Shown here piece by piece: positions 18,414 through 28,189 of a stretch of 64,000 bases of DNA (the stretch's first letter is position 1; the number at the start of each line of letters is the position of its first letter). The notes under the pieces are model-generated. The model was not told the DNA's origin. It did no database searches and saw nothing but the letters and a program-made list of their open reading frames with translations. The DNA comes from Corallococcus sp. AS-1-6 (GTDB taxonomy: Bacteria > Myxococcota > Myxococcia > Myxococcales > Myxococcaceae): NCBI RefSeq assembly GCF_020037015.1, contig NZ_JAIQDE010000015.1, positions 124,001 through 188,000 on the forward strand. The letters run 5' to 3'. The position numbers were made by a program, and so were the translations under genes.

Positions 18414-19168
18414 TCCGTGTACGCGAAGGCGTGCCAGGTGAGGTCCGGGCTGCCGCGGAAGAGGAAGATGGCCGCGTGGCCCGAGAGGTTGCCCACCGCG
18501 GCCCAGGTGTCCTTGAGCGCGCGCGGATCCAGCCCCAGGCGCGCGGGCGGCTTGCCGTACTTCTTCTCCATCTCCGCGATGGGCAGCACCTCGATGTCGT
18601 AGAGGGTGACGAGGTCCGTGCGCCGCGCGCGCAACTGCTTCACCCACGCCTGCACCAGCTCGTCGGGGGTGTTGAAGCGCTTGTCCTCCAACTGGAACGG
18701 GTAGAGCAGCTCCGCGGACGCGTTGCGCACGTCCCCCGTGAGCAGGCTCTGGAAGAGGAAGCGCGCCTCGTTGTGGATGACCGAGCGGGCGATGCCCTCC
18801 GGGGACAGGTCCTCCTCGGTGGGGCGCGCGGCGTCGCGGCCCGGGGCCAGCAGCGGGACGCTGCCCACGGTGGAGGGCGTGGGCGGCGTGGGCGGACGCG
18901 CCGTGGGGGGCACGGGCGCGGCGGCCGGGGGCGTGGCGGCGGCCTGCGGAGGCTTGCGAGGGGCCGGCGTGGGCGCGGCCGGAGCCTGGGCCGCGGCGGG
19001 GGCGGGCGCCGGAGCCGGGGTGGGCTCGGCGGGGGCGGGCGCCGGCGCCGGGGCGGGCGCCCGGGGTGGCTCGGCGGTGGGCTCGGCGGCGGGCGTGGCG
19101 GGAGCGGGGTCCTGGGCGAGGGCGGGCGCGCAGAGTAGGACGAGCAGGGCCAGGGGCCAGCGACGCAT
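18410..19168 (-). CDS. Exported Pro/Ala-rich protein of unknown function
   Basis: 252 residues from ATG 19168 (MRRWPLALLVLLCAPALAQ), a clear Sec signal peptide; the longer frame to 19369 adds an unlikely Arg/Pro-rich leader. Residues 20-115 are low-complexity Pro/Ala/Thr, a periplasmic spacer that could cross peptidoglycan. Residues about 120-252 form a compact globular domain (RSVIHNEARFLFQSLLTGDV, LYPFQLEDKRFNTPDELVQAW, AIFLFRGSPDLTWHAF) with no motif I recognise. Its overall shape resembles the NTF2-like or DUF4440-type small domains, but that is a weak impression. Convergent with the aminotransferase gene and divergent from carB. Confidence 0.75.
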   Translation of the reverse strand: MRRWPLALLVLLCAPALAQDPAPATPAAEPTAEPPRAPAPAPAPAPAEPTPAPAPAPAAAQAPAAPTPAPRKPPQAAATPPAAAPVPPTARPPTPPTPSTVGSVPLLAPGRDAARPTEEDLSPEGIARSVIHNEARFLFQSLLTGDVRNASAELLYPFQLEDKRFNTPDELVQAWVKQLRARRTDLVTLYDIEVLPIAEMEKKYGKPPARLGLDPRALKDTWAAVGNLSGHAAIFLFRGSPDLTWHAFAYTD

Positions 19169-19310
19169 GAAACCTCCGGAGGGAAGCGCGGCAGCGTAGC
19201 AGAGGACGCCGGGCCGGGGTCCCCCGAGCAAGCGGGCGTCGGACGGTCTCTTCGCATGCCACAACGCACCGCGTGCATGTGGCGGCGGACGTTGGTATGG
19301 GGGGCGCCCG

Positions 19311-22300
19311 ATGCCCAAGCGTACCGATATCCGGAAGGTTCTCGTGATTGGCTCGGGCCCGATTGTCATCGGGCAGGCCGTCGAGTTCGACTACTCAGGC
19401 ACCCAGGCGATCAAGGCGCTTCGGGACGAGGGCGTGGAGGTGGTGCTGCTCAACAGCAACCCCGCCACGGTGATGACGGACCCAGAGTTCGCGCACCGCA
19501 CCTACATTGAACCCATCACCGTGGAGGCGGCGGAGAAGATCCTCGCCGCCGAGCGGCCGGACTCGCTCCTGCCCACCATGGGCGGGCAGACGGCGCTGAA
19601 CCTGGCCAAGGCGCTGGCGGAGCGCGGCATCCTGGAGAAGTACGGGGTGCGGCTCATCGGCGCGTCCCTGGAGGCCATCAACAAGGCGGAGGACCGCCAG
19701 CTCTTCAAGGCGGCCATGCAGAAGATCGGCGTGGCGCTGCCCAAGAGCGGCTACGCGACGACGCTCGCGGACGCCATGGCGCTGGTGGAGGAGATCGGCT
19801 TCCCGGCCATCATCCGCCCCTCCTTCACGCTGGGCGGGACGGGCGGCGGCATCGCGTACAACCGCGAGGAGTTCGAGGCCATCTGCCGCTCGGGCCTCAA
19901 GGCGAGCCCCACCTCCACCATCCTCGTGGAGGAGAGCGTGCTCGGCTGGAAGGAGTACGAGCTGGAGGTGGTCCGCGACTCGGCGGACAACGTCATCATC
20001 ATCTGCTCCATCGAGAACCTGGACCCGATGGGCGTGCACACCGGTGACTCCATCACCGTGGCGCCCGCGCAGACGCTGACGGACCGCGAGTACCAGCGCA
20101 TGCGGCAGGCGTCGCTGGCCATCATCCGCGAGATTGGCGTCGACACGGGCGGCTCCAACATCCAGTTCGGCATCCACCCGCGTGACGGCCGCATGGTCGT
20201 CATCGAGATGAACCCGCGCGTGTCGCGCTCCAGCGCGCTGGCGTCCAAGGCGACGGGCTACCCCATCGCGAAGGTCGCCGCGAAGCTGGCGCTGGGCTAC
20301 ACGCTGGACGAATTGCGCAACGACATCACCCGCGACACGCCGGCCTCCTTCGAGCCGACGCTGGACTACGTGGTGGTGAAGGTGCCGCGCTTCAACTTCG
20401 AGAAGTTCCCCAAGGCGGACCGCACGCTGACCACGAGCATGCGCTCGGTGGGCGAGGTGATGGCCATTGGCCGCACCTTCCCCGAGGCGTACATGAAGGC
20501 GCTGCGCTCCATGGAGCTGGGGCGCGTGGGCCTGGAGTCGCCGGAGCTGCCCACGGAGAAGGAGGAGCGCGAGAAGGTCCTGCACGAGGGCCTGCGCGTG
20601 CCCCGCCCGGAGCGCCCGTGGTTCGTGGCGCAGGCCTTCCGCGAGGGCATGACGGTGGAGCAGGTGCACCAGCTCTCCGCCATCGACCCGTGGTTCCTGC
20701 GGCACATCGAGGCGCTGGTGCGCGAGGCGCAGGCGCTGGCGGACATTGGCCGCCTGGACCACCTGACGGACGACGTGCTCCGGCAGGCGAAGGCGCACGG
20801 CTTCTCCGACAAGTACCTGGGCAACCTGATGGGCTACCCGGAGGCGGAGGTGCGGGCGCACCGGCACGCGCGCGGCATCCGTCCGGTGTTCAAGCGGGTG
20901 GACACCTGCGCCGCGGAGTTCGAGGCGTACACGCCCTACCTGTACTCCACCTACGAGGAGGAGGACGAGGCGCCCCCCACGGACCGGCAGAAGGTCCTGA
21001 TTCTTGGCAGCGGGCCCATCCGCATCGGGCAGGGCATCGAGTTCGACTACGCGTGCGTGCACGCGGCCTTCGCGCTGCGCGAGGCCGGGTACGAGACGGT
21101 GATGGTCAACTGCAACCCGGAGACGGTGTCCACGGACTACGACACGTCCGACCGCCTCTACTTCGAGCCGCTGACGATCGAGGACGTGCTGGAGGTGTCC
21201 CAGCGCGAGAAGCCGGTGGGCGCCATCGTGCAGTTCGGCGGGCAGACGCCGCTGCGGCTGAGCGTGCCGCTGGAGCAGGCGGGGCTGCCCATCCTGGGCA
21301 CGTCGCCGGACGCCATCGACCGGGCGGAGGACCGCGAGAAGTTCGCGAAGCTGATCGAGAAGCTGGGCCTGAAGCAGCCGGAGAACGGCGTCGCGCGCAG
21401 CCACGCGGAGGCCTTCAAGGTGGCCGAGCGCATTGGCTACCCGGTGATGGTGCGTCCGTCGTACGTGCTGGGCGGGCGGGCGATGGAGACGGTCTACGAC
21501 GCGGCCAGCCTGGAGCGCTACATGCGCGAGGCGGTGAGCGCGTCGCCGGAGCACCCGGTGCTGATCGATCGCTTCCTGAAGGACGCGATTGAAGTGGACC
21601 TGGACCTGGTGGCGGACCGCACGGGGCAGGTGCTGATTGGCGGCGTGCTGGAGCACATCCAGGAGGCGGGTGTGCACTCGGGTGACGCGGCGGCGACGCT
21701 GCCTCCGCACTCGCTGTCACCGGACCTGGTGGAGCGGATGAAGGACCAGGCCATCTCCATGGCGCGCGAGCTGGGCGTGGTAGGCCTGATGAACGTGCAG
21801 TTCGCCATCCAGGGGAAGAACATCTACATCCTGGAGGTGAACCCGCGCGCCAGCCGCACGGTGCCGTTCATCTCCAAGGCGACGGGCGTCCCGATGGCGA
21901 AGATCGCGGCGCTCTGCATGGTGGGCAAGACGCTGAAGGAGCTGGGCCGCACGGAGGAGCCGGAGTTCCGGCACGTGGCGGTGAAGGAGAGCGTCTTCCC
22001 GTTCGCGCGCTTCGCTGGCGTGGACGTCATCCTGGGCCCGGAGATGAAGTCCACGGGCGAGGTGATGGGCCTGGCGGAGGACTACGCGTCCGCGTTCGCG
22101 AAGAGCCAGTTGGCGGCGGGCGTGAAGCTGCCCAAGAGCGGCCGGGTGTTCATCTCCGTGAAGGACGAGGACAAGCCGGCGGTGGTGGACCTGGCGAAGC
22201 GCCTGCGGTCGATGGGCTTCAGCCTGACGGCGACGGCGGGCACGCACGACTACCTGCTGACGAAGGGCATCGAGTCGCAGCGGGTGCAGAAGGTGAAGGA

Positions 22301-22562
22301 GGGCCGGCCGAACATCGTCGACAAGATCGTCGACGGGGAGATCGTCCTGGTCATCAACACCACCTTCGGCAAGCAGGAGATCGCGGACAGCTTCTCCATC
22401 CGCCGTGAGGCGCTGATGCACTCGGTGCCGTACTACACGACGGTGCAGGCGGCGCGCATGGCGGTGGGCGCGCTGGAGTCGCTGAAGCGCTCGGACCTCG
22501 CGGTGAAGCCGCTGCAGGGCTACCTGTACGGCGAGAACGGCGTGCCCCCGGCGCGCCGGTAG
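19311..22562 (+). CDS. carB: Carbamoyl-phosphate synthase large subunit
   Basis: 1083 residues, full length. The start [23 protein letters not shown] is canonical. Two homologous ATP-grasp halves are seen: the first with [14 protein letters not shown] and [29 protein letters not shown], the second starting at about 560 with [25 protein letters not shown] without further text and with [18 protein letters not shown]. The C-terminal MGS-like allosteric domain (about 940-1070) has [10 protein letters not shown] and INTTFGKQE. With CarA it makes carbamoyl phosphate from glutamine, bicarbonate and 2 ATP for pyrimidine and arginine synthesis. carA is not adjacent in the window. The gene appears monocistronic and ends in a strong hairpin. 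Confidence 0.98.
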   Translation: MPKRTDIRKVLVIGSGPIVIGQAVEFDYSGTQAIKALRDEGVEVVLLNSNPATVMTDPEFAHRTYIEPITVEAAEKILAAERPDSLLPTMGGQTALNLAKALAERGILEKYGVRLIGASLEAINKAEDRQLFKAAMQKIGVALPKSGYATTLADAMALVEEIGFPAIIRPSFTLGGTGGGIAYNREEFEAICRSGLKASPTSTILVEESVLGWKEYELEVVRDSADNVIIICSIENLDPMGVHTGDSITVAPAQTLTDREYQRMRQASLAIIREIGVDTGGSNIQFGIHPRDGRMVVIEMNPRVSRSSALASKATGYPIAKVAAKLALGYTLDELRNDITRDTPASFEPTLDYVVVKVPRFNFEKFPKADRTLTTSMRSVGEVMAIGRTFPEAYMKALRSMELGRVGLESPELPTEKEEREKVLHEGLRVPRPERPWFVAQAFREGMTVEQVHQLSAIDPWFLRHIEALVREAQALADIGRLDHLTDDVLRQAKAHGFSDKYLGNLMGYPEAEVRAHRHARGIRPVFKRVDTCAAEFEAYTPYLYSTYEEEDEAPPTDRQKVLILGSGPIRIGQGIEFDYACVHAAFALREAGYETVMVNCNPETVSTDYDTSDRLYFEPLTIEDVLEVSQREKPVGAIVQFGGQTPLRLSVPLEQAGLPILGTSPDAIDRAEDREKFAKLIEKLGLKQPENGVARSHAEAFKVAERIGYPVMVRPSYVLGGRAMETVYDAASLERYMREAVSASPEHPVLIDRFLKDAIEVDLDLVADRTGQVLIGGVLEHIQEAGVHSGDAAATLPPHSLSPDLVERMKDQAISMARELGVVGLMNVQFAIQGKNIYILEVNPRASRTVPFISKATGVPMAKIAALCMVGKTLKELGRTEEPEFRHVAVKESVFPFARFAGVDVILGPEMKSTGEVMGLAEDYASAFAKSQLAAGVKLPKSGRVFISVKDEDKPAVVDLAKRLRSMGFSLTATAGTHDYLLTKGIESQRVQKVKEGRPNIVDKIVDGEIVLVINTTFGKQEIADSFSIRREALMHSVPYYTTVQAARMAVGALESLKRSDLAVKPLQGYLYGENGVPPARR

Positions 22563-22584
22563 GGACGGGCCGCGGATGGATGGA

Positions 22585-22614
22585 CCGGGCCTCCCTGGAC
22601 GACAGGGGGCCCGG
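22585..22614 (+). terminator. Hairpin terminator after carB
   Basis: Arms CCGGGCCTCCCTG (22585-22597) and CAGGGGGCCCGG (22603-22614), loop of 5 bases, twelve pairs with a single bulged T. Very GC-rich, no clear T-tract. Confidence 0.65.
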
Positions 22615-22672
22615 CGCCTGGAGAGGAATGGCGTGAGTCGCTCCACCTCACGGTTCGTGCCCCCAGGCCTGC

Positions 22673-23071
22673 GTGGATCATGACAAGGACGGCCTGGGGG
22701 CCCGCGAGGACAACTGCCCGCTTGTCTTCAACCCGGACCCGCAGGACCGTGACGGGGACCACATCGGAGACGCGTGCGATCCGGACCTCGTTCATGCGGA
22801 CGTGTGGCTCGTGGCGTCCCTGGCGCCGTCCCCGGTCCTTGTGAACGACGAGATCCGGCTGTCGGCGACGGTCACCAACACAGGCAACCTCGCCGCGACG
22901 GGCCTCTCCGTTCGAGTGATCCTACCCGATGCCATGACCCTGCTCCGAAGCACGGATGGAACAGGTCAGCCGTGTCAGGTCTATGGGATGCGCGTCATTT
23001 GCGCGATGCCAGCGATTGGAGGGATTGACTCCACGAGCATCGTATCGCCACTGCCGGGGCACACTCCATGA
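22673..23071 (+). pseudogene. Remnant of a thrombospondin type 3 repeat / DUF11 surface protein
   Basis: The frame encodes about 132 residues. It opens with Asp-rich Ca-binding repeats of the thrombospondin type 3 kind (DHDKDGLGAREDNCP, DPQDRDGDHIGDACD) and continues with a DUF11/CARDB-like beta-sandwich (TVTNTGNLAATGLSVRVILP) that breaks off. There is no signal peptide and no RBS. The frame stays open upstream only to a TGA at 22634-22636 and already reads repeat-like sequence (CPQACVDHDKD) before any start codon. In intact relatives these modules sit at the C-terminal end of long secreted proteins. I read it as a decayed fragment. The rest of the 22563-23260 stretch contains the carB terminator and nothing else I can identify. 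Confidence 0.6.
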
Positions 23072-23260
23072 GCGGTGCGCCTGTTGAGATGATGTGAGTT
23101 GCTCGACTTGGCTGGCTTCACGGATTTGAACCCATGTCCTGTTTGGCCCGCCGGATGCGGGCGTGTGTCACGGCGTGCTATGCCCATGCGCGACGCGTGG
23201 AGTTGCTCCGCGCTGCGCTGCATGGGTGGGGGCCCCGCCCGCCGAGGTGAGGCTTCCGTC

Positions 23261-25270
23261 ATGGTGTTCCTGCTCCCGCTTGGAGTGGATGGTGCGACGT
23301 TGGACCGTCGCCCCTGGGTCTCCGTCTCCATCGCCGCCATCTGTGCCGTGGCCTTCTTCATCACCTGGGTGGTTCCCGCGAACCCGGGCGGGGTGGGTGA
23401 GGGCGAGGTTCGCGAGCTGCTCCAGGAGACGCTCGCCCATCCCGACCTGGAGCTGCCCCCGGGCTGCACCACGCTCCTCAGTGAGCACGGCAAGGCGCTG
23501 CTGGCCCGGCTGAAGGAGGAGGCGGAGGTGCCGGCCGGTGGTGTGGACGTGAATGCGCTCCAGGCACGGCTTGACGCGCATTGTGAGAGCATCCTGGAGG
23601 CGAGGGATTCGGGCCTGTTCTACCGCCTGGGCCTCCTGCCCGCGCGGGGCCCGATCCAGTGGGGCTGGCTGACGTACATGTTCCTGCACCTCGGGTGGAT
23701 GCACCTGCTGGGGAACCTGCTGTTCTTCTACGTCGTGGGGTTGCTGCTCGAGGACGCCTGGGGCCGGCCGCTGTTCGCGGCCTTCTACGGGGTGGGGGGC
23801 CTGGTGGCGGGGATCGCCCACTTCGCGCTCGATCCCCAATCCCAGACACTGATGGTCGGTGCTTCTGGCGCGGTGGCGGCGTGCATGGGCGCGTTCTGTC
23901 TGCGCTTCGCCACGCGCAAGGTCCGCGTGGGCTACCTCCTCTGGTTCCTGAAGATCTGGCGCGGAACCTTCGGTGTTCCCGGTTGGCTTTGGGCAGGGCT
24001 CTGGTTCGGCAACGAGGTGCTCGACTTCCTCCTCTGGGGCAACAACACGGGCGTCGCGGTGATGGCGCACATTGGCGGGTTTGCCTTCGGCTTTGTCGCG
24101 GCCAGCGCGCTGCGTGTGACACGCCTGGAGGAGCGCTTCGTCGCCCCCGCCATCGCCGCGCGTGAGGGCGGCTGGGTGGCGGACCCGCGCATGCTGGAGG
24201 CTCAAACGGCGCTGGACGGCGGAGACCGTGAGAAGGCACGGGCGACCTTCCAGCGCATCCTGGCGGACCATCCGGACAACACCGAGGCGCTGCTCTCCCT
24301 GGGGCGGATGGAGCTGGAGGACGGCCGGGTGCCTTCCGGCTCCGCGCGGGTGGAGAAGGCGCTGCAGCTTCTGGTCGGACGTGACGTCCCTGAGCCGCTC
24401 TGGCACGCCGTGGACCAGTTGGGAGAGCTGTTCCCCGTGGACCGGCTGCGCCCGGGTGTCGCCTGGCGCGTGGCGCAGGGCATGGACCAGGAGGGGGCGC
24501 CCTCCAACGTGATGGGGATGGCCGAGTCGCTCTATGTCGCGGCGGGCAAGGGCACCGGCGCCATGGCGGTGCGCGCCCTGATTCGCGCCGCGGAGCTGCG
24601 GCTGGCGCGCCGCGACGCGCCGGAGAAGGCGGCGGAGTACCTGGCCCGGGCGAAGCCGATGGCGACCGGCGATGCCGCCACCTTGGCGGAGCGGATTGGC
24701 CCACTGGAGCTGGAAGCGGCCCGGATGGAGGCGCGGAGGAAGGACCGGGGCATCGCCCTGGACACGGAGTCCGCCGCGCCACGGACCCGCGCCGTCGCGG
24801 CCCTGGCGCCCGCGTCGCCCGGCAGCTCCACGCTGCCCCCGCGAATCATCCCCTGTCGCATCCTGGGGCTGTCCGACAAGGCCCTGATGGTGGAGTCCCA
24901 GGGAGGACAGCGCCGGTCGCTGGCAGTCACGGAGGTCATGGCGGTGGCCGTGGGCATGCTGCCCATCGCCGGTCCCGAAGGCACGGCTCCCCGGCAGACG
25001 GTGCTCACCGACCTGGTGGTGTCATGGGGCGACCTGGAGCAGGGGCCGACCGTGCTGCGCATCCCGGCCGCCGGGCTCGGGCTGCCGGAGCGCTATCCCG
25101 GCGTCGCGCCACGCGAGGCCTACGCGCGCTTCCTGTCGGCGCTGCTGGAGCACTCCGGCGCCAATGCCCTGCCAGACGCGCCCACGCTGGCCGAGGGCCG
25201 CTATCCACGCTTCGCCACCGAGGGCGAGCTCACGGCGCACTACTACGGTCAGGTGGCCGCGGCGGCTTGA
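23261..25270 (+). CDS. Rhomboid-family intramembrane serine protease with TPR extension
   Basis: 669 residues from ATG 23261 (MVFLLPLG). An N-terminal helix (20-38) is followed by a soluble loop (40-125) and a rhomboid core: HLGWMHLLGN (143-152, with the conserved His148 and Asn152), GASGAVAACMGA with nucleophile Ser202, and MAHIGGFAFGF with catalytic His270. The dyad Ser-His is intact. After about residue 310 the protein becomes soluble: TPR-like helices (ALDGGDREKARATFQRIL, ALLSLGRMELEDG) up to about 500, then a mainly beta domain (590-669). Rhomboids cut transmembrane helices of client proteins; the added TPR part probably recruits clients or partners on the cytoplasmic side. Its substrate is unknown. 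Confidence 0.9.
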   Translation: MVFLLPLGVDGATLDRRPWVSVSIAAICAVAFFITWVVPANPGGVGEGEVRELLQETLAHPDLELPPGCTTLLSEHGKALLARLKEEAEVPAGGVDVNALQARLDAHCESILEARDSGLFYRLGLLPARGPIQWGWLTYMFLHLGWMHLLGNLLFFYVVGLLLEDAWGRPLFAAFYGVGGLVAGIAHFALDPQSQTLMVGASGAVAACMGAFCLRFATRKVRVGYLLWFLKIWRGTFGVPGWLWAGLWFGNEVLDFLLWGNNTGVAVMAHIGGFAFGFVAASALRVTRLEERFVAPAIAAREGGWVADPRMLEAQTALDGGDREKARATFQRILADHPDNTEALLSLGRMELEDGRVPSGSARVEKALQLLVGRDVPEPLWHAVDQLGELFPVDRLRPGVAWRVAQGMDQEGAPSNVMGMAESLYVAAGKGTGAMAVRALIRAAELRLARRDAPEKAAEYLARAKPMATGDAATLAERIGPLELEAARMEARRKDRGIALDTESAAPRTRAVAALAPASPGSSTLPPRIIPCRILGLSDKALMVESQGGQRRSLAVTEVMAVAVGMLPIAGPEGTAPRQTVLTDLVVSWGDLEQGPTVLRIPAAGLGLPERYPGVAPREAYARFLSALLEHSGANALPDAPTLAEGRYPRFATEGELTAHYYGQVAAAA

Positions 25271-25523
25271 TGCGGGGGGAGACCTCCGGGCCCGGTACCG
25301 GCCTTGTTCCCAGACATCGCGGCGCAGCCGCTCGTGAGCTCGGTTCGTGCCCGAGGCGAGGACCTGATTGCGGCGGAACGGGCTGTAGGTGCCTGGGGGC
25401 GCATCGCCTCCTGTTCAATCCCGCGTCCACCGTGGTATCCGCGTACGTTGCTGCCCCGCGAGGCCGGGGCCTCGTCCGCTCACGAGACGTATGAGCGCCA
25501 CCGCTGGCACCAGGGGTCTCATC

Positions 25524-26297
25524 ATGACGTCGGCTTCCCTTCCTCGCTGGCGGTCCCCCTTTGTTCGCCTCGTGATTCCCGCGACGTTGTCGTTGGGCCT
25601 GCTGACAAGCTGTGAAAGCGCCCAGGACAAGCTGCTTCGTGGGTTCATGGAAACCAAGGCGTGTAACGGCTGTCAGTTGGTCGGGGCGCGTCTGGAGGGG
25701 GCCGTGCTGCCAGGGGCGCAGCTCCGGGACGCCTCCCTGCGAGAAGCACGGCTTGCTCGGGCGAATCTGCGCGGCGCGGATCTGCGAGGGGCCTCCCTGG
25801 CCTCAAGCGATCTGAGTCACGCCGAGTTGCAAGGAGCCCGGTTCGAGGGGGCCTACCTGACGGGCACCCAACTCCAGGACGCCAACCTGGAAGGGGCGGA
25901 CCTTCAGGGCGCGCGCTCCCTGGAGAGTGCGGACTTCTCGGGCGCCAATCTGCGGAATGCCCGGCTCGCTGGCAGCAGGTTCTTTGGCCCCTCAGGCCCG
26001 TATCAACGCACCGAGCGTTCTCATTTCTATTCTGTCCCAAGCGGCGGGGCGAGCCTGCCGCGGGTGGACTTGCGCTCGGCGGATCTGAAAGACGCTGTCC
26101 TGGCGTACTGCAATCTGCAAGGCGCCCAGCTTCAGGGCGCCATCTTGCGCGATGCCTCGCTGGAGGGCGCCGACCTTCGCGGCGCGAACCTCCTGGATGC
26201 GGACCTGAAAGGCGCCCAACTGGAGCAGGCTATCTGGGTGGATGGCACCCGCTGTGGGCCTGGCTCCGTGGGTCGCTGCGCCCCCGAAAAGCCCTGA
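25524..26297 (+). CDS. Pentapeptide-repeat lipoprotein
   Basis: 257 residues from ATG 25524; an in-frame ATG at 25491 is an alternative. The signal ends in the lipobox LTSC (Cys at about residue 30). From about residue 45 to 225 the sequence follows the A(D/N)LxG pentapeptide rule almost without break (ANLRGADLRGASL, ANLEGADLQGA), interrupted at about 155-180 by a loop containing RSHFYSVPSG. Such repeats fold as a right-handed quadrilateral beta-helix. As a lipoprotein it would sit on a membrane facing the periplasm or the surface. It ends 10 bases from the convergent GHSHG-motif hydrolase; a binding or immunity role toward that protein is possible but only positional. Confidence 0.85.
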   Translation: MTSASLPRWRSPFVRLVIPATLSLGLLTSCESAQDKLLRGFMETKACNGCQLVGARLEGAVLPGAQLRDASLREARLARANLRGADLRGASLASSDLSHAELQGARFEGAYLTGTQLQDANLEGADLQGARSLESADFSGANLRNARLAGSRFFGPSGPYQRTERSHFYSVPSGGASLPRVDLRSADLKDAVLAYCNLQGAQLQGAILRDASLEGADLRGANLLDADLKGAQLEQAIWVDGTRCGPGSVGRCAPEKP

Positions 26298-26307
26298 AGG
26301 GACTTCT

Positions 26308-28161
26308 TCAGCGCTTCGTGCTGGTGAGCTGTTCCTCGAGGGTGGCGCGGACCTTGGGATACAATTCCTGCCTGCTGATGGAGTGCGAGACCCGCATGAA
26401 ATAGGACAAGCCTCCATAGGATACGGGAGGCGTGAAGTCCCGCTTTGCAAGCGCCAGTGGGGCGGGTTGGGCGTTCTGATACGGGAAACGCAAGCTGGTC
26501 TGCCCTTGAATCGTCTGCAGGATGGGCGAAGACAGGGGAGTGACCTCCAGTTGCCCGACGCCTCGCTCCTTGAGGATGCCAACGTAGGTTTCGGCAACGG
26601 AGCACAATTCGGCCAGCGCGGCGACCGCTGGAATGCTGATCAGTGCACCGGCCTCGCGGAAGAGTTTGACGGGATCGGTTGGAAGCGTCAGCAGGCTCGA
26701 TGGCAGGATCTTGTTTGCCTTCAGCAAGACCACGAGCGCGTCCAGGATGCGCCGGAAGGTGACGACGGTTTCTCCCCACTCGGAGATCATCCCGCTGACG
26801 GGGGTGTGGTTGGCCAGAAGGGTGAAGATGAGGTCCATCAGGTCGGTTCGACTTGAGGACCTGGCGTACCTGGCCTCGCATTTCTCCAGGCGTCCCACGA
26901 ACTTGTCGTAGGCCGTGTCGAGGTGGAACTGGGCGTAGGCGTCTTCCTTGGTGACGTCGACGTCGATGATGCGGGTCGCGAAGGGCGTCTTGGCGTACTG
27001 GGCGGCCGGGGATGCGCTGGTGTTGTCGAAGCTCTGGAGCTGATTCTCGAAGGTGGCGGCGATCAGATCGCAAAGCGGGCCGCTCAGGGTCTTGGGATTG
27101 ACTTGGAGGAACCGGGAGAGCGCCCTCAGGAACCTGGCGGCGTGCAGGTCGTCGAAGAATCCCATGAGCGGGTATTGCCCGCTGCTCCGGCGTGCTTCGA
27201 AGGCCTTGAGGGTCGGGTGCAGGCTTGTTTCGAGCGCTAGCAGCTCGGCCTGGAAGCGGTTGGCGAGCTCGTTGTTGATGATCTGCCGCTTCTTGATGAG
27301 CTTGCCTGCGAGTTCGGCGGGCTCATTGAAGGTGATGACGTTGTTGAGCGCGCAGACGACCTCGCGAGCCTTGGCGATGGTGCCCTGGACGTTTTTTATC
27401 GCGCTGATGCAGTTGTCGTAGAGCGCCTTCCCCTTGGTGGGGTCCATCAAGAGCTTCAGGTTGATTCCAAGGGACTTGTCTGTGTCATGGGGCCGGGTGG
27501 ACTTGAAGGCGCTCTCGAGGACGCTGGTCTTGAAGGTGACTTTCGAGAGCTGCGCGGAGAAGTCGTTGAACTCCGCCCGTTGAAAGGCGTCATGAAATGG
27601 CAGGAGCGAAAAATCGGCGATGACCCGCTGTGTCAAGTCGTACTTGTTGTGGACGTTGATGATCTTGCAGTCCGGGTGAAGCGGCTGGGTGTTGACCTGG
27701 TGCTGCCTGGTGAAGAACGGCGTCGAGAGATAGGTGATGCTGCGGATCTTCCATTGGCGCGGCCACGTCTTGGCGGCTTGTTCCGTGAGCTCGTTGATGA
27801 CGTTCCCGCCATGGGAGTGGCCAATGAGATGGAACGCCACTTCGCGGCCAAGGAAGCCCTTGTAGTAGGCGCTTTGTCCCCCGGAGCCACAGAGGCGGTT
27901 GGCGAGGTAGGTCCCGGCGACCTCGCGGTTGGTGGCGCCATTGTCTCCAGTCCATCCATGGGCCGTGAAGACATGGACGTTGGTGTATCGCCGGCGCAGG
28001 TCCTCGATGGTCTTGCGCAAGCCGATGTTCTCTTGCCAGTACCAATCTGGGTCGAGCATCTTCGTGCTGCGTTGATAGCTCGCGGAGCGGGCCTTCAGGT
28101 CGCTGTTGACCGGGTCCACTGTTCCGCTCACCAAGACAATGATGTTGGGGACGTCAGACAT
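26308..28161 (-). CDS. GHSHG-motif alpha/beta hydrolase, candidate T6SS-associated lipase
   Basis: 617 residues from ATG 28161 (MSDVPNIIVLVSGT). Residues 114-119 are GHSHGG, a lipase-type nucleophile elbow with Ser116. The preceding beta strand and helix fit an alpha/beta hydrolase, and Asp in NKYDL (about 189) and His in LPFHDAF (about 205) could complete the triad. Residues about 250-617 are largely helical with no recognised domain. There is no signal peptide. It lies 28 bases downstream of the giant HYDIN-like gene at the end of the tssJ-tssM transcription unit. Type VI lipase effectors (Tle families) share the cytoplasmic location, GxSxG core and unrelated C-terminal region, so cargo status is a reasonable hypothesis, not shown. 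Confidence 0.75.
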   Translation of the reverse strand: MSDVPNIIVLVSGTVDPVNSDLKARSASYQRSTKMLDPDWYWQENIGLRKTIEDLRRRYTNVHVFTAHGWTGDNGATNREVAGTYLANRLCGSGGQSAYYKGFLGREVAFHLIGHSHGGNVINELTEQAAKTWPRQWKIRSITYLSTPFFTRQHQVNTQPLHPDCKIINVHNKYDLTQRVIADFSLLPFHDAFQRAEFNDFSAQLSKVTFKTSVLESAFKSTRPHDTDKSLGINLKLLMDPTKGKALYDNCISAIKNVQGTIAKAREVVCALNNVITFNEPAELAGKLIKKRQIINNELANRFQAELLALETSLHPTLKAFEARRSSGQYPLMGFFDDLHAARFLRALSRFLQVNPKTLSGPLCDLIAATFENQLQSFDNTSASPAAQYAKTPFATRIIDVDVTKEDAYAQFHLDTAYDKFVGRLEKCEARYARSSSRTDLMDLIFTLLANHTPVSGMISEWGETVVTFRRILDALVVLLKANKILPSSLLTLPTDPVKLFREAGALISIPAVAALAELCSVAETYVGILKERGVGQLEVTPLSSPILQTIQGQTSLRFPYQNAQPAPLALAKRDFTPPVSYGGLSYFMRVSHSISRQELYPKVRATLEEQLTSTKR

Positions 28162-28189
28162 GGGTTCCCTCGCTCTCCGACTCGCTGAC

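Noticed and set aside
16578-19262. 894-residue minus-strand open frame covering coaD and the aminotransferase
   Set aside because: Arg/His/Ala-rich composition and opposite to two certain genes; an antisense shadow caused by high GC. The same applies to many other long frames, such as 34366-38322 (+) and 9554-11266 (+).
23117-23165. tRNA 3'-half-like sequence on the minus strand (GGTTCAAATCC)
   Set aside because: The T-stem has a mismatch or an 8-base loop and no acceptor, D-arm or anticodon arm can be built around it; chance or at most a very degraded remnant.
25271-25523. Possible gene between the rhomboid and the pentapeptide-repeat lipoprotein
   Set aside because: Only short Arg/Gly-rich frames without RBS; nothing recognisable in this 253-base stretch.
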